Below, piece by piece: positions 43,472-54,613 of a DNA stretch of 64,000 bases (positions are counted from its first letter, which is position 1; the number at the start of each line of letters is the position of its first letter). A program made the position numbers and the translations under genes. The notes beneath the pieces are model-generated. The model was not told the origin of the DNA. It made no database searches and worked only from the letters and a program-made list of their open reading frames with translations. This DNA is from Cryobacterium ruanii. Lineage in GTDB: Bacteria; Actinomycetota; Actinomycetes; Actinomycetales; Microbacteriaceae. The stretch spans positions 62,001 through 126,000 of the forward strand of contig NZ_SOHK01000012.1 in assembly GCF_004404055.1 (NCBI RefSeq), in the 5' to 3' direction.

Positions 43472-44015
43472 GGTCATGAAGATGATCTGCGTCTGGCCGA
43501 GGCCATCGCCAAACTCCTCGACGCGGAGGGAGACAGAGTGACGTCGGTGATCCCACCCGGCTACGAATCGTATGTGCGTATTCTCGATCGAACTTCGAGA
43601 CGAATCCACTGTCTCCTGGACGGATGTCGTGGGCAGGAACGGAGTCCAGCCTCGGGCGTGGATGCAGTGGCCCGATTTCGCGGCCGCTACAGGTGTTGTG
43701 CTTCCCGACGGCTATCGGAGGGAACTCGATATGGGGAATCCACCCGTCAGTCTCGCAAAGCGCCTCATCGAAGCACTGGAACCGGATCAGAGCACGCACC
43801 CGTTCGCGTCCTGGGCCGGGTATGCCATGGAAATACAGGGACCGACCGTGACGTTCTCCCCGTATCAACGCGAGATGGCACTGTCCTCCGGAAGTTTGGT
43901 CGATGAGCATCGCGCCCTCCTCCTGCCGACCACGGCGACTGGGCGTGTGCCGATATATCGGTGGCCTTCGGGTCTCCGCCGGTTCGTCGGTCAGGACATC
44001 GCCCTCATGCCTTAA
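43472..44015 (+). pseudogene. conserved hypothetical protein disrupted by a frameshift
   Basis: Frame one reads LRLAEAIAKLLDAEGDRVTS and VIPPGYESYVRIL up to about 43585. The next frame, from about 43590, continues as LRDESTVSWTDVVGRNGVQP and MQWPDFAAATG to a stop at 44015. The joined product resembles actinobacterial hypothetical proteins with a PPGF-x-YARI-x-HP start and a VxWAEVA box. A +1 shift near 43586-43593 separates the halves, and no in-frame start precedes the first half except GTG 43538. The intact C-terminal ORF (from 43572, 147 residues) might still be translated. Confidence 0.55.
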
Positions 44016-44619
44016 GTTTCACAAGTTTCAGTCGGCTGAGAGCCCAGACGATTGCGGCGGTGACGACGGTCAGTACCGCAATGGCCACCACGTACGCGAA
44101 CACGAGTCCGTATCCGGTGGCGGGATTGAAGAAGGGGTAAGGAACCCACCCGTCGGTGGCTCCCCGGATGAGCACGACGACTACCCACACCATCGGGTAG
44201 ATGAGTGAGACCCAGAGGCGCTTCCATGCCAGCGGCGGGCGGTCGGCGAAGAGGATCCAGTCGAGCACGGCGTAAATGGGAAGGATGATGTGAACGACAT
44301 TGTTTGCCCACTCCAGGGCGACGCCGCCTTCTTGGCCGGAGAGAAGTACGTTGTAAATAACTCCGACGAGAATCATGTACGCCGTTGCACAGCCGCGGGC
44401 GAGGAGGAGCAAACCGGATTGTTTCTTTCCACGCAGTACGACGATTCCCGTGATCGCGATCACTATGAGCCAAATGATGTTGCTCTGCATGGTGAAGAAC
44501 CCGAAGAAGTTGAACGGGTTGATGGTCGCCCTGGTGGCGGTGTCAGCGAAGGTCGCGATGATGGCCACGACCCCAAGCGCGACGGCCGCGAGGCGGATTA
44601 CTGCGATGAGCTTGGACAA
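44005..44619 (-). CDS. Pr6Pr family membrane protein
   Basis: The 204-residue protein has six predicted helices. NPFNFFGFFTMQSNIIWLIV, then HIILPIYAVLDWILFADRPP and YPFFNP match the Pr6Pr (FAR-17a/AIG1-like) family, some of which are threonine-type esterases in eukaryotes. The bacterial role is unknown. It converges on and overlaps the frameshifted gene by 11 bases. Confidence 0.88.
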   Translation of the reverse strand: MSKLIAVIRLAAVALGVVAIIATFADTATRATINPFNFFGFFTMQSNIIWLIVIAITGIVVLRGKKQSGLLLLARGCATAYMILVGVIYNVLLSGQEGGVALEWANNVVHIILPIYAVLDWILFADRPPLAWKRLWVSLIYPMVWVVVVLIRGATDGWVPYPFFNPATGYGLVFAYVVAIAVLTVVTAAIVWALSRLKLVKLKA

Positions 44620-44716
44620 CGACGCCCTCAGTTCCCTATAAATTCGCGACTAGGGAGCTCCCAGAGACTGGGCTAAAGCTATTGCATAAACCGAACGAAT
44701 GGGCCATTCCATTCGT

Positions 44717-45943
44717 TTATTTAGCGGTGGCGAATTTACGCTCCAGCCAATCGGCGAGCGGCACAACATCGCTGTTCAGAATTCCGAAGTGATCACCAAG
44801 ACTGGCCGGGACCGCTGGCGCAACTTTGTCGTACTCGACCCACTCGACCGTGACGGTTTGGTTTCTTCGCTTGAGCTGCTTCCATAGTCTTTTGGTCGCA
44901 GCCGCTGACACTCGACGGTCGTTGACAGCCTGGGATATCCGGATGGGTACCTGAATTTCCAGATCTGGGTGCATCCGTCTCAGTGCGGCTGTCAGCCTCG
45001 GTTTGCGGGAGAGAACGCGGAAGTACTTGCGCCCAGGCAACGCGCCCCAGGAATCGGGCTTGCTCAACTCGACCCGGGTTTGCACGTCAATTGTGTTTTT
45101 GAAGAGCTGGAGTCCGAGCGGCGTGAAGACTTTTTGTTCCAGCTCAGTAGCCAGGCCAGGGTCACTGGCAAGGGCGCCGGCGATGGCGAGCGGTAAGAAT
45201 GCCAGGTCGGGCGCGGCCGGCAACAGAGACAGTAGGAGGAGTCGCTCTTGCGCGGACGCTGGCGCGATCGCGGCGACAGCGAGAAGGGCGAGCTCTCCGG
45301 TCCAGGTTGGGGCGAGGTGCGCAGCGAACAACGCAGCCTGCCCGCCTTGCGAGTGGCCGACGATCACGAAACGTCGGGAGATTATTTCTTGTCCAGTCGC
45401 ACTGTCGCGATTGTGAAGGGCGCGAGCGGCTTGGACGATGTCCAGCACTCCGCGCGCTTCCGAGGCCCCGAAGAGGTAAGGGTGCGGGCCGCGAGTGCCC
45501 AGCCCCTCATAGTCGGTCATAACGACGGCCCAGCCCCGGTTGAGGAACTCGTTCAACAGCCCATGAGGGGCCGCATTGATCTTGCGGTGAACGGTCAGGG
45601 GCGGGTCGGTCGGGTCACCAATGTCGGCCAGCTCTTCCGAATCCAGCGAGGGAGCACCGCGATCTGCGACACCGACGGTCCCGTGCGACCAACTCACGAC
45701 CGGCCAACCACCCGCTGGGGGGTTTCCCGGGGGCATTGCAATGATTCCCGAAACACCTATCGGCGCCCCATCAGACACGCGCGTGGATTGATAGATCACA
45801 AGCTCGCACGTTGCGGCGGACTCTAACGCGGCAGGTCCCGACATCGTGCGCACACGGATGACGTCACCATGTTCACCTACAAAGTCGGTGGCGCCCATTT
45901 GATAGAACGGATCCACAGGCTCCGTGTCTGGCAGGAGGCCCAT
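44717..45943 (-). CDS. secretory-lipase-like alpha/beta hydrolase
   Basis: The 408-residue protein resembles secretory lipases. It has GWPVVSWSHGTVGVADRGAP, VVMTDYEGLG, and the nucleophile elbow GHSQGGQAALFAA near residue 196, then VPIRISQAVNDRRVSAAATK carrying the probable Asp and GDHFG carrying the probable His. I see no clear signal peptide, so export is uncertain. It probably hydrolyses lipids or esters. Confidence 0.88.
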   Translation of the reverse strand: MGLLPDTEPVDPFYQMGATDFVGEHGDVIRVRTMSGPAALESAATCELVIYQSTRVSDGAPIGVSGIIAMPPGNPPAGGWPVVSWSHGTVGVADRGAPSLDSEELADIGDPTDPPLTVHRKINAAPHGLLNEFLNRGWAVVMTDYEGLGTRGPHPYLFGASEARGVLDIVQAARALHNRDSATGQEIISRRFVIVGHSQGGQAALFAAHLAPTWTGELALLAVAAIAPASAQERLLLLSLLPAAPDLAFLPLAIAGALASDPGLATELEQKVFTPLGLQLFKNTIDVQTRVELSKPDSWGALPGRKYFRVLSRKPRLTAALRRMHPDLEIQVPIRISQAVNDRRVSAAATKRLWKQLKRRNQTVTVEWVEYDKVAPAVPASLGDHFGILNSDVVPLADWLERKFATAK

Positions 45944-46296
45944 CAGAGTCGAAAGCAGGCGTCGTTAACAAGACGGCCGCGTGCAGGCGAAAGAGAACTC
46001 ATCTGGCAACTATGGCTGGCCACCACCAAAAACGTCAATACGGCCGGCGTGACGGTCAGTTGGCCTGCAGAACTCCGACCTCCGCCGCACCGTCACCGCA
46101 GGTCGCTCAACGCCTTCGCCATCACCCTCCGTGACCGCTGGCCGAACGCAGAATCCTAGTAATGAAAAGCGCCGGAAACACCGTTACCAGGACACACCCT
46201 AGGGAATGCCCGCTTGGCTGCTGGTCGACCCTGCGATCTCAGTGCGGGTCATCCGCGGAGGCAATTGCGCGGTCGAATAAGCGGTTGGTACGAAAA
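45944..46296. other. 353-base stretch without a recognisable gene
   Basis: A plus-strand open frame crosses the left part (to 46159) but starts inside the lipase gene and has no recognisable motif. The right part has scattered stops. I see no repeat or RNA structure of note. Confidence 0.4.
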
Positions 46297-46593
46297 TTAA
46301 TATCCTGCAGGCTTCGTCGCAACGCCGTCTAGCCATAATTCCGTCGATGCGTCCCGGTGCACCCCCTCGGCGCCGACATGCTTGTCACTGATCGCCGCTC
46401 CGTTCTTGATCACGTGCACGAGCGCCATTGCGTGTCCGCGACCAAGGTTGTAGTCAGCCTTGAGCCAGTCGACGATGGCTGTCGGCTTCACGGGTGGGAC
46501 CGTGAGCCCACGTTCCGCGGCGATGTTGACCAGTTGTCGCGGCGTGAGCTTGGTCTTGGCTTCGATGGTGTCGAGATAAGCCTGGAATGACAT
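46297..46593 (-). CDS. DUF4287 domain-containing protein
   Basis: The 98-residue protein starts MSFQAYLDTIEAKTKLTPRQ and has KPTAIVDWLKADYNLGRGHA and MALVHVIKNG, the DUF4287 signature. The family is small, cytosolic and of unknown function. It is on the same strand as the reductase upstream, 41 bases away, and may be cotranscribed with it. Confidence 0.88.
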   Translation of the reverse strand: MSFQAYLDTIEAKTKLTPRQLVNIAAERGLTVPPVKPTAIVDWLKADYNLGRGHAMALVHVIKNGAAISDKHVGAEGVHRDASTELWLDGVATKPAGY

Positions 46594-46634
46594 GATGTGC
46601 TCCTTCGGTGGTGTCGAGAGTGTGGATGCCCGGT

Positions 46635-47186
46635 TCAGACCGAGCGCAGACGGTAACTCAGCACGGCATTGCCATTGCTGGTGATCGTGGAGTCGACCAG
46701 TTCGAGCCGGGTCGTTGGATCGGTCGGCTCGAAGAGGTGCCGCCCGACTCCGGCGATCACGGGGTGAATCATGACAGTCAACACGTCGAGAACACCAGCG
46801 AAGAGCAGCTGTCGCACCAGGGAGATGCTGCTGAACACAGCGATTTCACCGCCCTCGGTGTTCTTCAGTTCGACGAGAAACGTGGCAAGATCGCCCACGA
46901 TCAGGGTGGAGTTTTGCCACTGCAGATCAGCGGCCAGCGTTCGAGATGCCACGAACTTCTGAATAGGGTTGATGAACCCGCCGAATGGGTCGTCATCTGC
47001 GGCTTTCGGCCAGTACTCCGACCACTCCTGATAGCCGATTCGGCCCAGAATCGCGGTGTCGATGCGCCCCATCATTTCTTCCATCTGCTGGCCAAGTTCG
47101 TCGTCGAAGCTGTCGAACTGCCAGAGGTTGGGGGCCTCGACGACGCCATCGAGTGACATGAACAATCCCGCTGAAAGCGTACGCAT
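46635..47186 (-). CDS. dihydrofolate reductase family (RibD C-terminal-like) protein
   Basis: The 183-residue protein starts MRTLSAGLFMSLDGVVEAP, has a GRIGYQEWSEYWP turn, and ends HPVIAGVGRHLFEPTDPTTR, LELVDSTI, typical of the RibD_C/YyaP class. It probably binds NADPH; the substrate is unknown. An AAAGAG site precedes the ATG at 47186. The same frame continues open upstream into a membrane segment. Confidence 0.85.
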   Translation of the reverse strand: MRTLSAGLFMSLDGVVEAPNLWQFDSFDDELGQQMEEMMGRIDTAILGRIGYQEWSEYWPKAADDDPFGGFINPIQKFVASRTLAADLQWQNSTLIVGDLATFLVELKNTEGGEIAVFSSISLVRQLLFAGVLDVLTVMIHPVIAGVGRHLFEPTDPTTRLELVDSTITSNGNAVLSYRLRSV

Positions 47187-47636
47187 GATCGGTCTCTTTC
47201 CGTTGGACCATAGAGTATGGCCTTGGGACGGTGGGGAGCAAAGCTTCTGGGTGAAGGGAACGGGTATCCGCAGCGGATCAGGGACGAGCTCGCAGTCGTG
47301 TTCGCCGTCGCGGTTGTGGAAGATCTGCCAGGGCTGTGCAGCAAGTACGAAGGCGATGAAACTGATGGCCGGGCAAATCCAGCCATAGTTCATCGAGAGG
47401 CTGGATCCACTGTCGGACCCGCTGGCGGACGGAGTGCATAAGAGACTCGACCCGGGGAAGAAAGTCATTGCCCCGATAACTCGACTTTCGGGAGCTGCTG
47501 TAAGGGCGCCATCGAGCCAGCTCAGAGCGGCGATGGTCTCGGCGAAGAGCAATAGGCCGAAGAGGCTGAGGCTGAGCGTGAATGCGACTGTCCAACGCGG
47601 GCGCGTGGGATCTGGGCGGTTGGCTGCTGCGGCCAT
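47187..47636 (-). other. in-frame upstream segment coding two membrane helices
   Basis: The frame of the reductase stays open to an ATG at 47636 and would add MAAAANRPDPTRPRWTVAF, then a helix SLSLFGLLLFAETIAALSWL and a second helix CPAISFIAFVLAAQPWQIF. This looks like a short membrane-protein remnant without its own stop. It may be a separate decayed gene, or give a fused membrane-reductase protein. I cannot name it. Confidence 0.35.
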
Positions 47637-47813
47637 TTTGCGTGTGCTGCGTCGTGATCGCGGTCGCCGGGTGTGCCGGATCGCGGGCGATCTACGAGCT
47701 CAAGTCGGTGCGCTTAGTCCACGGTGCACTCCTGCGCTGCGAGCGATCGCGCGTTCAGCGCGGCCGTCCGTTCGTTGTGCGTCCGTTCGTTGTGCGCGTA
47801 TAGGCTTATCCAT

Positions 47814-47896
47814 TGACACGGGGTGCTCCACGTAGTGTGCGAGCTGAGACCGATACCCGTTGAACCTGTCTAGTTAGTACTAGCGAAGGAATGTCA
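47814..47896 (+). promoter_or_regulatory. TPP riboswitch (THI element)
   Basis: P1 is TGACA (47814-47818) with TGTCA (47892-47896). The conserved pieces follow in order: CGGGGTGC, CTGAGA (47844-47849), ACCCGT followed by TGAACCTG (47855-47868), and GAAGGAA (47885-47891). It lies directly upstream of thiD. GAAGGA ends nine bases before the ATG at 47900 and can serve as the Shine-Dalgarno, suggesting that TPP binding blocks initiation directly. Confidence 0.95.
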
Positions 47897-47899
47897 CGG

Positions 47900-48784
47900 A
47901 TGATCGATCGAACCACCCGCATCATGCTGCGGCAAACGCCCCGAATTCTCAGCATCGCGGGCACCGATCCGACCGGTGGCGCCGGCATTCAGGCCGATCT
48001 GAAGAGCATCGCGGCCAACGGCGGCTACGGCATGGCGGTCGTGACCGCCCTGGTCGCGCAGAACACGCTCGGGGTGCGCTCGGTGCACGTTCCGCCGGTT
48101 GCCTTTCTGCGGCAGCAATTGAACGCCGTGAGTGATGACGTGGCCATCGATGCCGTGAAGATCGGCATGCTCGCGCAGCTCGAGGTGATCACCGAGGTGC
48201 GTTCCTGGCTCGATGACTGTCGGCCTCCCCTGGTCGTGCTCGACCCGGTGATGGTTGCAACGAGTGGTGACCGGCTGCTCGAGCCCGCGGCCGAGCAGGC
48301 GCTGCGCGACCTGATCCCGCTCGTCGATCTGGTCACGCCCAACGTTCCCGAGCTGGCCGTTCTGCTGGCCGAGCCGCCGGCGATCGACTGGGCCGAGGCC
48401 CTCGAGCAGGGCGCACGATTGTCGGCCCGCACCGGCGCCACCGTGCTGGTCAAGGGCGGCCACCTCGATGAAACCACCTGCCCGGATGCCCTGGTGAACA
48501 CCCACGGGCTGCTCGCGCACAGCGTGGTCGAGTTCACCGCCCCGCGCATCACTACCAGAAACACCCATGGCACGGGATGCTCGCTCTCCGCCGCGATGGC
48601 GACGGTGCAGGCGCGAACCGGGGACTGGGCGCGGTCCCTCGCCGAGGTCAAAGAGTGGCTCCAGGACGCCCTGGCCCACGCTGATGACCTTGAGGTTGGA
48701 CGAGGGAACGGACCGATCCACCACTTTCATCGGCTGTTCGCCCGGGCGAGTGCCGCTTCCGCTCTGGGCGGGGGCATGCGATGA
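47900..48784 (+). CDS. thiD: hydroxymethylpyrimidine (phosphate) kinase
   Basis: The 294-residue ribokinase-like enzyme has ILSIAGTDPTGGAGIQADLK, VVLDPVMVATSGDRLL and the C-terminal ATP/anion-hole motif TRNTHGTGCSLSAAMATV. It phosphorylates HMP to HMP-PP. I chose the ATG at 47900; the ATG at 47891 lies inside the riboswitch with no room for a ribosome site, and ATG 47924 is another option. No ThiE fusion is present; thiE follows convergently. Confidence 0.94.
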   Translation: MIDRTTRIMLRQTPRILSIAGTDPTGGAGIQADLKSIAANGGYGMAVVTALVAQNTLGVRSVHVPPVAFLRQQLNAVSDDVAIDAVKIGMLAQLEVITEVRSWLDDCRPPLVVLDPVMVATSGDRLLEPAAEQALRDLIPLVDLVTPNVPELAVLLAEPPAIDWAEALEQGARLSARTGATVLVKGGHLDETTCPDALVNTHGLLAHSVVEFTAPRITTRNTHGTGCSLSAAMATVQARTGDWARSLAEVKEWLQDALAHADDLEVGRGNGPIHHFHRLFARASAASALGGGMR

Positions 48785-48813
48785 GCGTGCGAAACGCGCA
48801 ACGCTGCGCGCTG

Positions 48814-49473
48814 CTAGCAGAGGGCGGGCAGACTGGCGAGAAGCCGCTGCGCGGCATCCGTCGGGTCATCGGCCTCGGTGATCGCGCGCACCACCACCAC
48901 CCGGGTGGCGCCAGCGTCGACGACCTGGTTGATGTTGCCGAGATCGATACCGCCGATGGCAAACCACGGGAGCGTTCGCTGGTTGGGCGTTTGGCGAGCG
49001 GATGCGCTGCGCTCGGCCGCATAGCGCAGCAGTTGAGTTCCGACCGCGGCACGACCGGGTTTAGTCGGCGTGGCCCAGACCGGGCCGACACAGAAGTAAT
49101 TGAGGTCGGCGGCGGTGAGGGCGGCATCCACTTGCTCGGTGGTGTGCGTGGACAGACCGATTCGGGTGGCCGCACCGAGCAGCCTGCGGGCGAAGGGCAG
49201 TGGCAAATCGGTCTGGCCGACATGGAAGACCGGCGCTCCGGCGAGGCCGGCGATATCCGCCCGGTCGTTGACCGCCCAGAGTCGTGCGTGCTGCTCGGCA
49301 ACCGAGCGCAGGATCTCGAGATAGTCGAGCTCCTCCGCAGCGTCGATGCTCTTGTCGCGAAGCTGGATGATGTCGACCCCGCCAGCGAAGGCCGCATGCA
49401 CGAAGTCAGCGAAATCGCCGCGATCCTTCCGGGCATCGGTGCAGAGATACAGCCGGGCGGTGATCTGGTCCAT
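48814..49473 (-). CDS. thiE: thiamine phosphate synthase
   Basis: The 219-residue TIM barrel starts [20 protein letters not shown] and has [48 protein letters not shown] and WFAIGGID. It couples HMP-PP with the thiazole phosphate. It is transcribed against thiD and divergent from thiO with 43 bases between starts. No riboswitch is visible before it. Confidence 0.94.
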   Translation of the reverse strand: MDQITARLYLCTDARKDRGDFADFVHAAFAGGVDIIQLRDKSIDAAEELDYLEILRSVAEQHARLWAVNDRADIAGLAGAPVFHVGQTDLPLPFARRLLGAATRIGLSTHTTEQVDAALTAADLNYFCVGPVWATPTKPGRAAVGTQLLRYAAERSASARQTPNQRTLPWFAIGGIDLGNINQVVDAGATRVVVVRAITEADDPTDAAQRLLASLPALC

Positions 49474-49516
49474 GCGACCAACACTAAAGGGCTGCGGCCC
49501 GGCCGCGGTGCGCTCC

Positions 49517-50769
49517 ATGAGTGAACGGCGGGCGCACCGCACGGTCGACGTGGCCGTCATCGGCGGCGGCATCATCGGGCTCGGCATCGCCTGGTCGGTC
49601 GCGCAGTCCGGCCGCACGGTGGTCGTCATCGACCCGGATCCGGCCGGCGGGGCCACCTATGCGGCGGCCGGAATGCTCGCAGCGGTGAGCGAATTGCATT
49701 ACCAGGAAGAGGCGTTGCTCGAGCTCATGCTCGCCTCTTCCTCGCTGTATCCCTCGTTCATCGAATCGATCGGAGTCGATTCCAACGAAACTGGATACCA
49801 GAGGACCAAAACCATGAACGTCGGTGCCGAATCGGCTGACCGGCAAGCGCTCGCCGACCTGCGCGGCGTGCAACTGGCCAATGGGCTGAACGTTGAACGC
49901 CTGACCATTCGCGAAGCGCGGGTGATTGAACCGCTGCTAAGCCCCCAGGTGTCCGGTGTATTCGTGGTGGAGCAGGATCATCAGGTCGACCCACGCCGGC
50001 TAACCGAGCGCATTCAGCTCGAACTTGCAGCGCTCGCGGTAAACGGTGGGTGGGGCCACGACGCCCTGATCCGCGTGAACGCCAGTGGGTTGGTGCACGA
50101 AGATCCAGCGGATGCCTCATCGCGCGTCACCGGTGTCGCCCTGGACGACGGCGGGATGGTCGGAGCAACCGAAGTGGTCGTAGCCAATGGACTCGGGGCG
50201 GCCGGGCTGAACGGCTTGCCCGAGCACTTGAGCCTGCCGCTTCGACCGGTCTACGGGGATGTCCTCCGACTTCGGGTACCTCAGCATCTTCAGCCACTGC
50301 TCACCTGCACACTTCGCGGGCTGGTGCGTGGCATGCCGGTGTACCTGGTGCCTCGCCCGGACGGCACACTCGTGATCGGAGCTACGCAGCGCGAAGACGG
50401 TTCCAGCGCGGTCTCAGCCGGTGGCGTCTATCAACTGTTGCGTGATGCCCGGGTGCTTATGCCGGCGGTCAACGAACTCGAGCTGATCGAGGTGACAGCT
50501 CGGGCACGTCCGGGAACGCCCGATAACGCGCCGCTCCTCGGACGAGTCTCCCGAACAGGAAGCGCACGGGAAAGCGAAAATGACGACATCTCCGGCCTCA
50601 TCATCGCCACCGGATTCTTTCGCCATGGCGTACTTCTCACCCCGATAGCAGCGCAGTTCTGTCTTCGCCTCATCGAGGGAAGTGCGGACGAGCGGTGGGA
50701 CAGATTCCGGCCCGACCGATTCTCAGCCAGCCGCGCTCCGGCATCCGCTTCACCGAAAGGAGCCCGCTC

Positions 50770-50773
<4 letters not shown>
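49517..50773 (+). CDS. thiO: glycine oxidase ThiO
   Basis: The 418-residue FAD-dependent amine oxidase has the dinucleotide motif [20 protein letters not shown] near residue 12, [12 protein letters not shown], and the C-terminal [18 protein letters not shown] and [18 protein letters not shown]. It oxidises glycine to the imine used in thiazole formation. It starts the thiO-thiS-thiG-thiF run and overlaps thiS by four bases. Confidence 0.93.
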
Positions 50774-51984
<1,211 letters not shown>

Positions 51985-53123
51985 CCCGGCGAGGAGCTCA
52001 CCGCGACCGAACGTGAGCGGTACTCGCGCCACATCCTCATCCCGGACATCGGGATGATCGGTCAACGGCGGCTGAAGAATGCGCGCGTGCTCGTGATCGG
52101 CGCCGGCGGCCTCGGCTCACCGGTGCTCCTCTATCTCGCGGCCGCCGGCGTGGGCACGCTTGGCATTGTCGACCACGATACGGTCGACCTGAGCAATCTG
52201 CAGCGCCAGATCATCCATGGCGTCGCCGGTCTCGGCCAGTCGAAACTGCAGTCGGCTGCCGCGGCCGTGGCCGAGCTCAATCCACTCGTCACCGTGCACC
52301 AGCACGATGCCTGGCTGTCAGCGGAGAACGCGCTCGACCTGTTCGCCCAATACGACCTGGTCGTCGACGGCGCCGACAATTTTGCCACCCGCTATCTGGT
52401 CAGCGATGCCGCCGCGCTGCTCGGCAAGCCCTGCGTCTGGGGGTCGATTCTACGCTTCGACGGTCAGGTGAGCGTGTTCTGGAATCTGCACGGTCCCACC
52501 TATCGGGACTTGTATCCGGAAGCCCCGCTGGCTGGTTCCATACCCAGTTGCGGCGAGGGCGGAGTGTTCGGGATGCTGTGCGGAACGATCGGCGCGATGA
52601 TGGTGGCCGAAGCGGTGAAGCTGATCACCGGGGTAGGACGCACACTGCTCGGCCGGGTCGTGCTGTTCAGTGCGCTCGACACTTCCTGGCGCGAGATCGG
52701 TATTGCGCCCGATCCCGCCACCAAGCCGGTGACCGAACTCATCGACTACGACTTGTTCTGCGGCACAGCGTCGGAGCCACGTCGGGGCGACGATGCCATT
52801 TCCGTACAACAACTCGCTGCCATGCTCGATGCCCGGAAACGCGGCGCACTCGACTTCGACCTCATCGATGTTCGCGAACCGGAGGAATACGCGATCGTGC
52901 ACATTACCGGGGCGCTGCTGGTTCCGCAGGGCGGCATCCGCTCGGGACAAGCCGTTCTCTCGCGGGACCGCGATATCGTCGTGCACTGTAAGGCCGGGCC
53001 GCGCTCGACTGCCGTCCTTGCCGAGCTGCAGCGCCAGGGCTACGACCGGGTGCGCCAGGTCGAGGGAGGCATCCTGGCCTGGGTGAAGCAGATCGAGCCC
53101 GAGCTTTCGACCTACTGAGACGG

Positions 53124-54599
53124 TCAGTCGCCGATCCGCGCGTAGCGGTGGGCCCACGGGCGCACCGCTTCGACGGCGGCACCGACGCGAAAGACCGTGC
53201 CGTCATCAAACGGATGCCCGACTATCTGCACCCCGGTCGGGATGCCGCAGTCAGCCATGCCGCTCGGCACCGCGAGCACCGGGCAGCGGTTGCTGATGTT
53301 GAACGGCAGCGTCATGTGCGATTGCCAGTAGTGTTCGAGGTGCTCGCCGCTGGCCGTGATGCCGTCGATGTAGTGGCCGTCAGCGGTCAGCGCCGCGACG
53401 GCCGATGTCGGGCAGACGAGGGCATCGAACCCGGTCATTACCGCGGCGAGCTCGCCCTGCATGCGGGTTTCAGCGGTGAGACCGTCGAGAAAGCGGGTGT
53501 CGGAGGCCGCAGCGCGGGCATCCGCCATGAACTGCACCGTGTAGGCGGCGAGCTGGCTCTCGGTGCCGCGGGTCTCGTCTTCCATCGTCGGACCCAGAAT
53601 ATGACCGAAATGGGTGAAGGACACCCGGTTGATCTCAGCTGTGTTCCACGGCAGCTCAACCTCTTCCACGATCGCCCCGGCGCTCTGCAGCGCCGCGGCG
53701 ACGGCGCGGGTGTTGGCCTCCACATCGGGGTCGATCAGGTAGTCTCCGAGACGAATGCATAGTGCGATGCGGATACCCGCTACGGAGGACCACGCGCCGG
53801 GCAGCGGCGCGGCGGCGGCGAGCGAGGCATGGTCGCCCGCGTGGCGGCCGGCCATCACGTTGGCGAGCAGGGCGGCATCCGCTACCGTGCGGGCCATCGG
53901 ACCGTCGCTCCGGTAGTGGTCGGCGGAGAGCGGCGCGACGCCCGGAATACGGCCGTAGGGCGCCTTGAACCCGACGGTTCCGGTGAAGGCCGCCGGCAGT
54001 CGGGTCGAACCGGCAATGTCCGAGCCGGTCGCGAGCGGCGCAAAGCCTGCCGCGAGGGCAGCGCCGGAGCCGCCGGAGGACCCGCCGGGGGAAAGCTCGA
54101 GGTTGAAAGGATTGTGCGTAACCCCCCAGAGCGGCGAATGCGTGACGGTGGCGCAGCAGAATTCGGGTGTCGTCGTGCGTGCGTGCACGATGCCGCCAGC
54201 CGAGCGGATGCGGCTGATCACCGGATGGTCCGTGCTCGCCACCACCGCGCGCTGGGCGACGAGCCCGTTGCTCAGCACGTGACCGGCGAGGGAGTGTTTC
54301 TCCTTCGCGGCGATGGGCAGGCCGAGCAGCGGAGCGAGCGCGCCGCCGGCGCGATATTGGCGCTCAGCGCTGAGGGCCGACTCGCGTGCCTCATCGGCCA
54401 GCTGCTCGGTCAGCGCGTTGATCCGCGGGTTGATCGCGTCGATGCGCTGCAGAACCGCCTCGAGCAGCTCGACCGGCGACAACGCGCGCGATCGAAACAG
54501 GCCGAGCGCCTCGCTCGCGCCGAGGTAGTGCAGGTCGGTGCTGGCACTGCTTGAAACGGTGTTGCGCAACCTGTTGGGAGGCGATTCTGTTCGGCTCAT
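53124..54599 (-). CDS. amidase signature family hydrolase
   Basis: The 491-residue enzyme has the Ser-Ser-Lys triad: lysine in PIAAKEKHSLAG, serines in LSPGGSSGGSGAALAAG and SDIAGSTRLPAAF. Start ATG 54599 has AAGG upstream; TTG 54617 is also open. It hydrolyses amides in the cytosol. It lies directly downstream of an M20 carbamoylase-like gene, with 14 bases between. Confidence 0.92.
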   Translation of the reverse strand: MSRTESPPNRLRNTVSSSASTDLHYLGASEALGLFRSRALSPVELLEAVLQRIDAINPRINALTEQLADEARESALSAERQYRAGGALAPLLGLPIAAKEKHSLAGHVLSNGLVAQRAVVASTDHPVISRIRSAGGIVHARTTTPEFCCATVTHSPLWGVTHNPFNLELSPGGSSGGSGAALAAGFAPLATGSDIAGSTRLPAAFTGTVGFKAPYGRIPGVAPLSADHYRSDGPMARTVADAALLANVMAGRHAGDHASLAAAAPLPGAWSSVAGIRIALCIRLGDYLIDPDVEANTRAVAAALQSAGAIVEEVELPWNTAEINRVSFTHFGHILGPTMEDETRGTESQLAAYTVQFMADARAAASDTRFLDGLTAETRMQGELAAVMTGFDALVCPTSAVAALTADGHYIDGITASGEHLEHYWQSHMTLPFNISNRCPVLAVPSGMADCGIPTGVQIVGHPFDDGTVFRVGAAVEAVRPWAHRYARIGD

Positions 54600-54613
54600 C
54601 GTGCCCGCCTTCG

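Noticed and set aside
41261..43609. 782-residue minus-strand open frame opposite the MFS gene
   Set aside because: Low-complexity Asp/Glu/Gly/Arg composition typical of the antisense of a high-GC gene; the plus-strand MFS protein has clear family motifs.
45869..46159. Plus-strand ORF of 96 residues
   Set aside because: Starts inside the lipase gene on the other strand and shows no motif; composition is not convincing.
47582..47803. Plus-strand ORF with a lipobox-like AVAGCAGS
   Set aside because: The hydrophobic part is the antisense of the membrane segment on the other strand, and the tail is made of short DNA repeats (CGTCCGTTCGTTGTG twice).
49346..49516. Longer N-terminal start for ThiO
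   Set aside because: The open frame is the antisense of thiE; the FAD motif begins just after ATG 49517.
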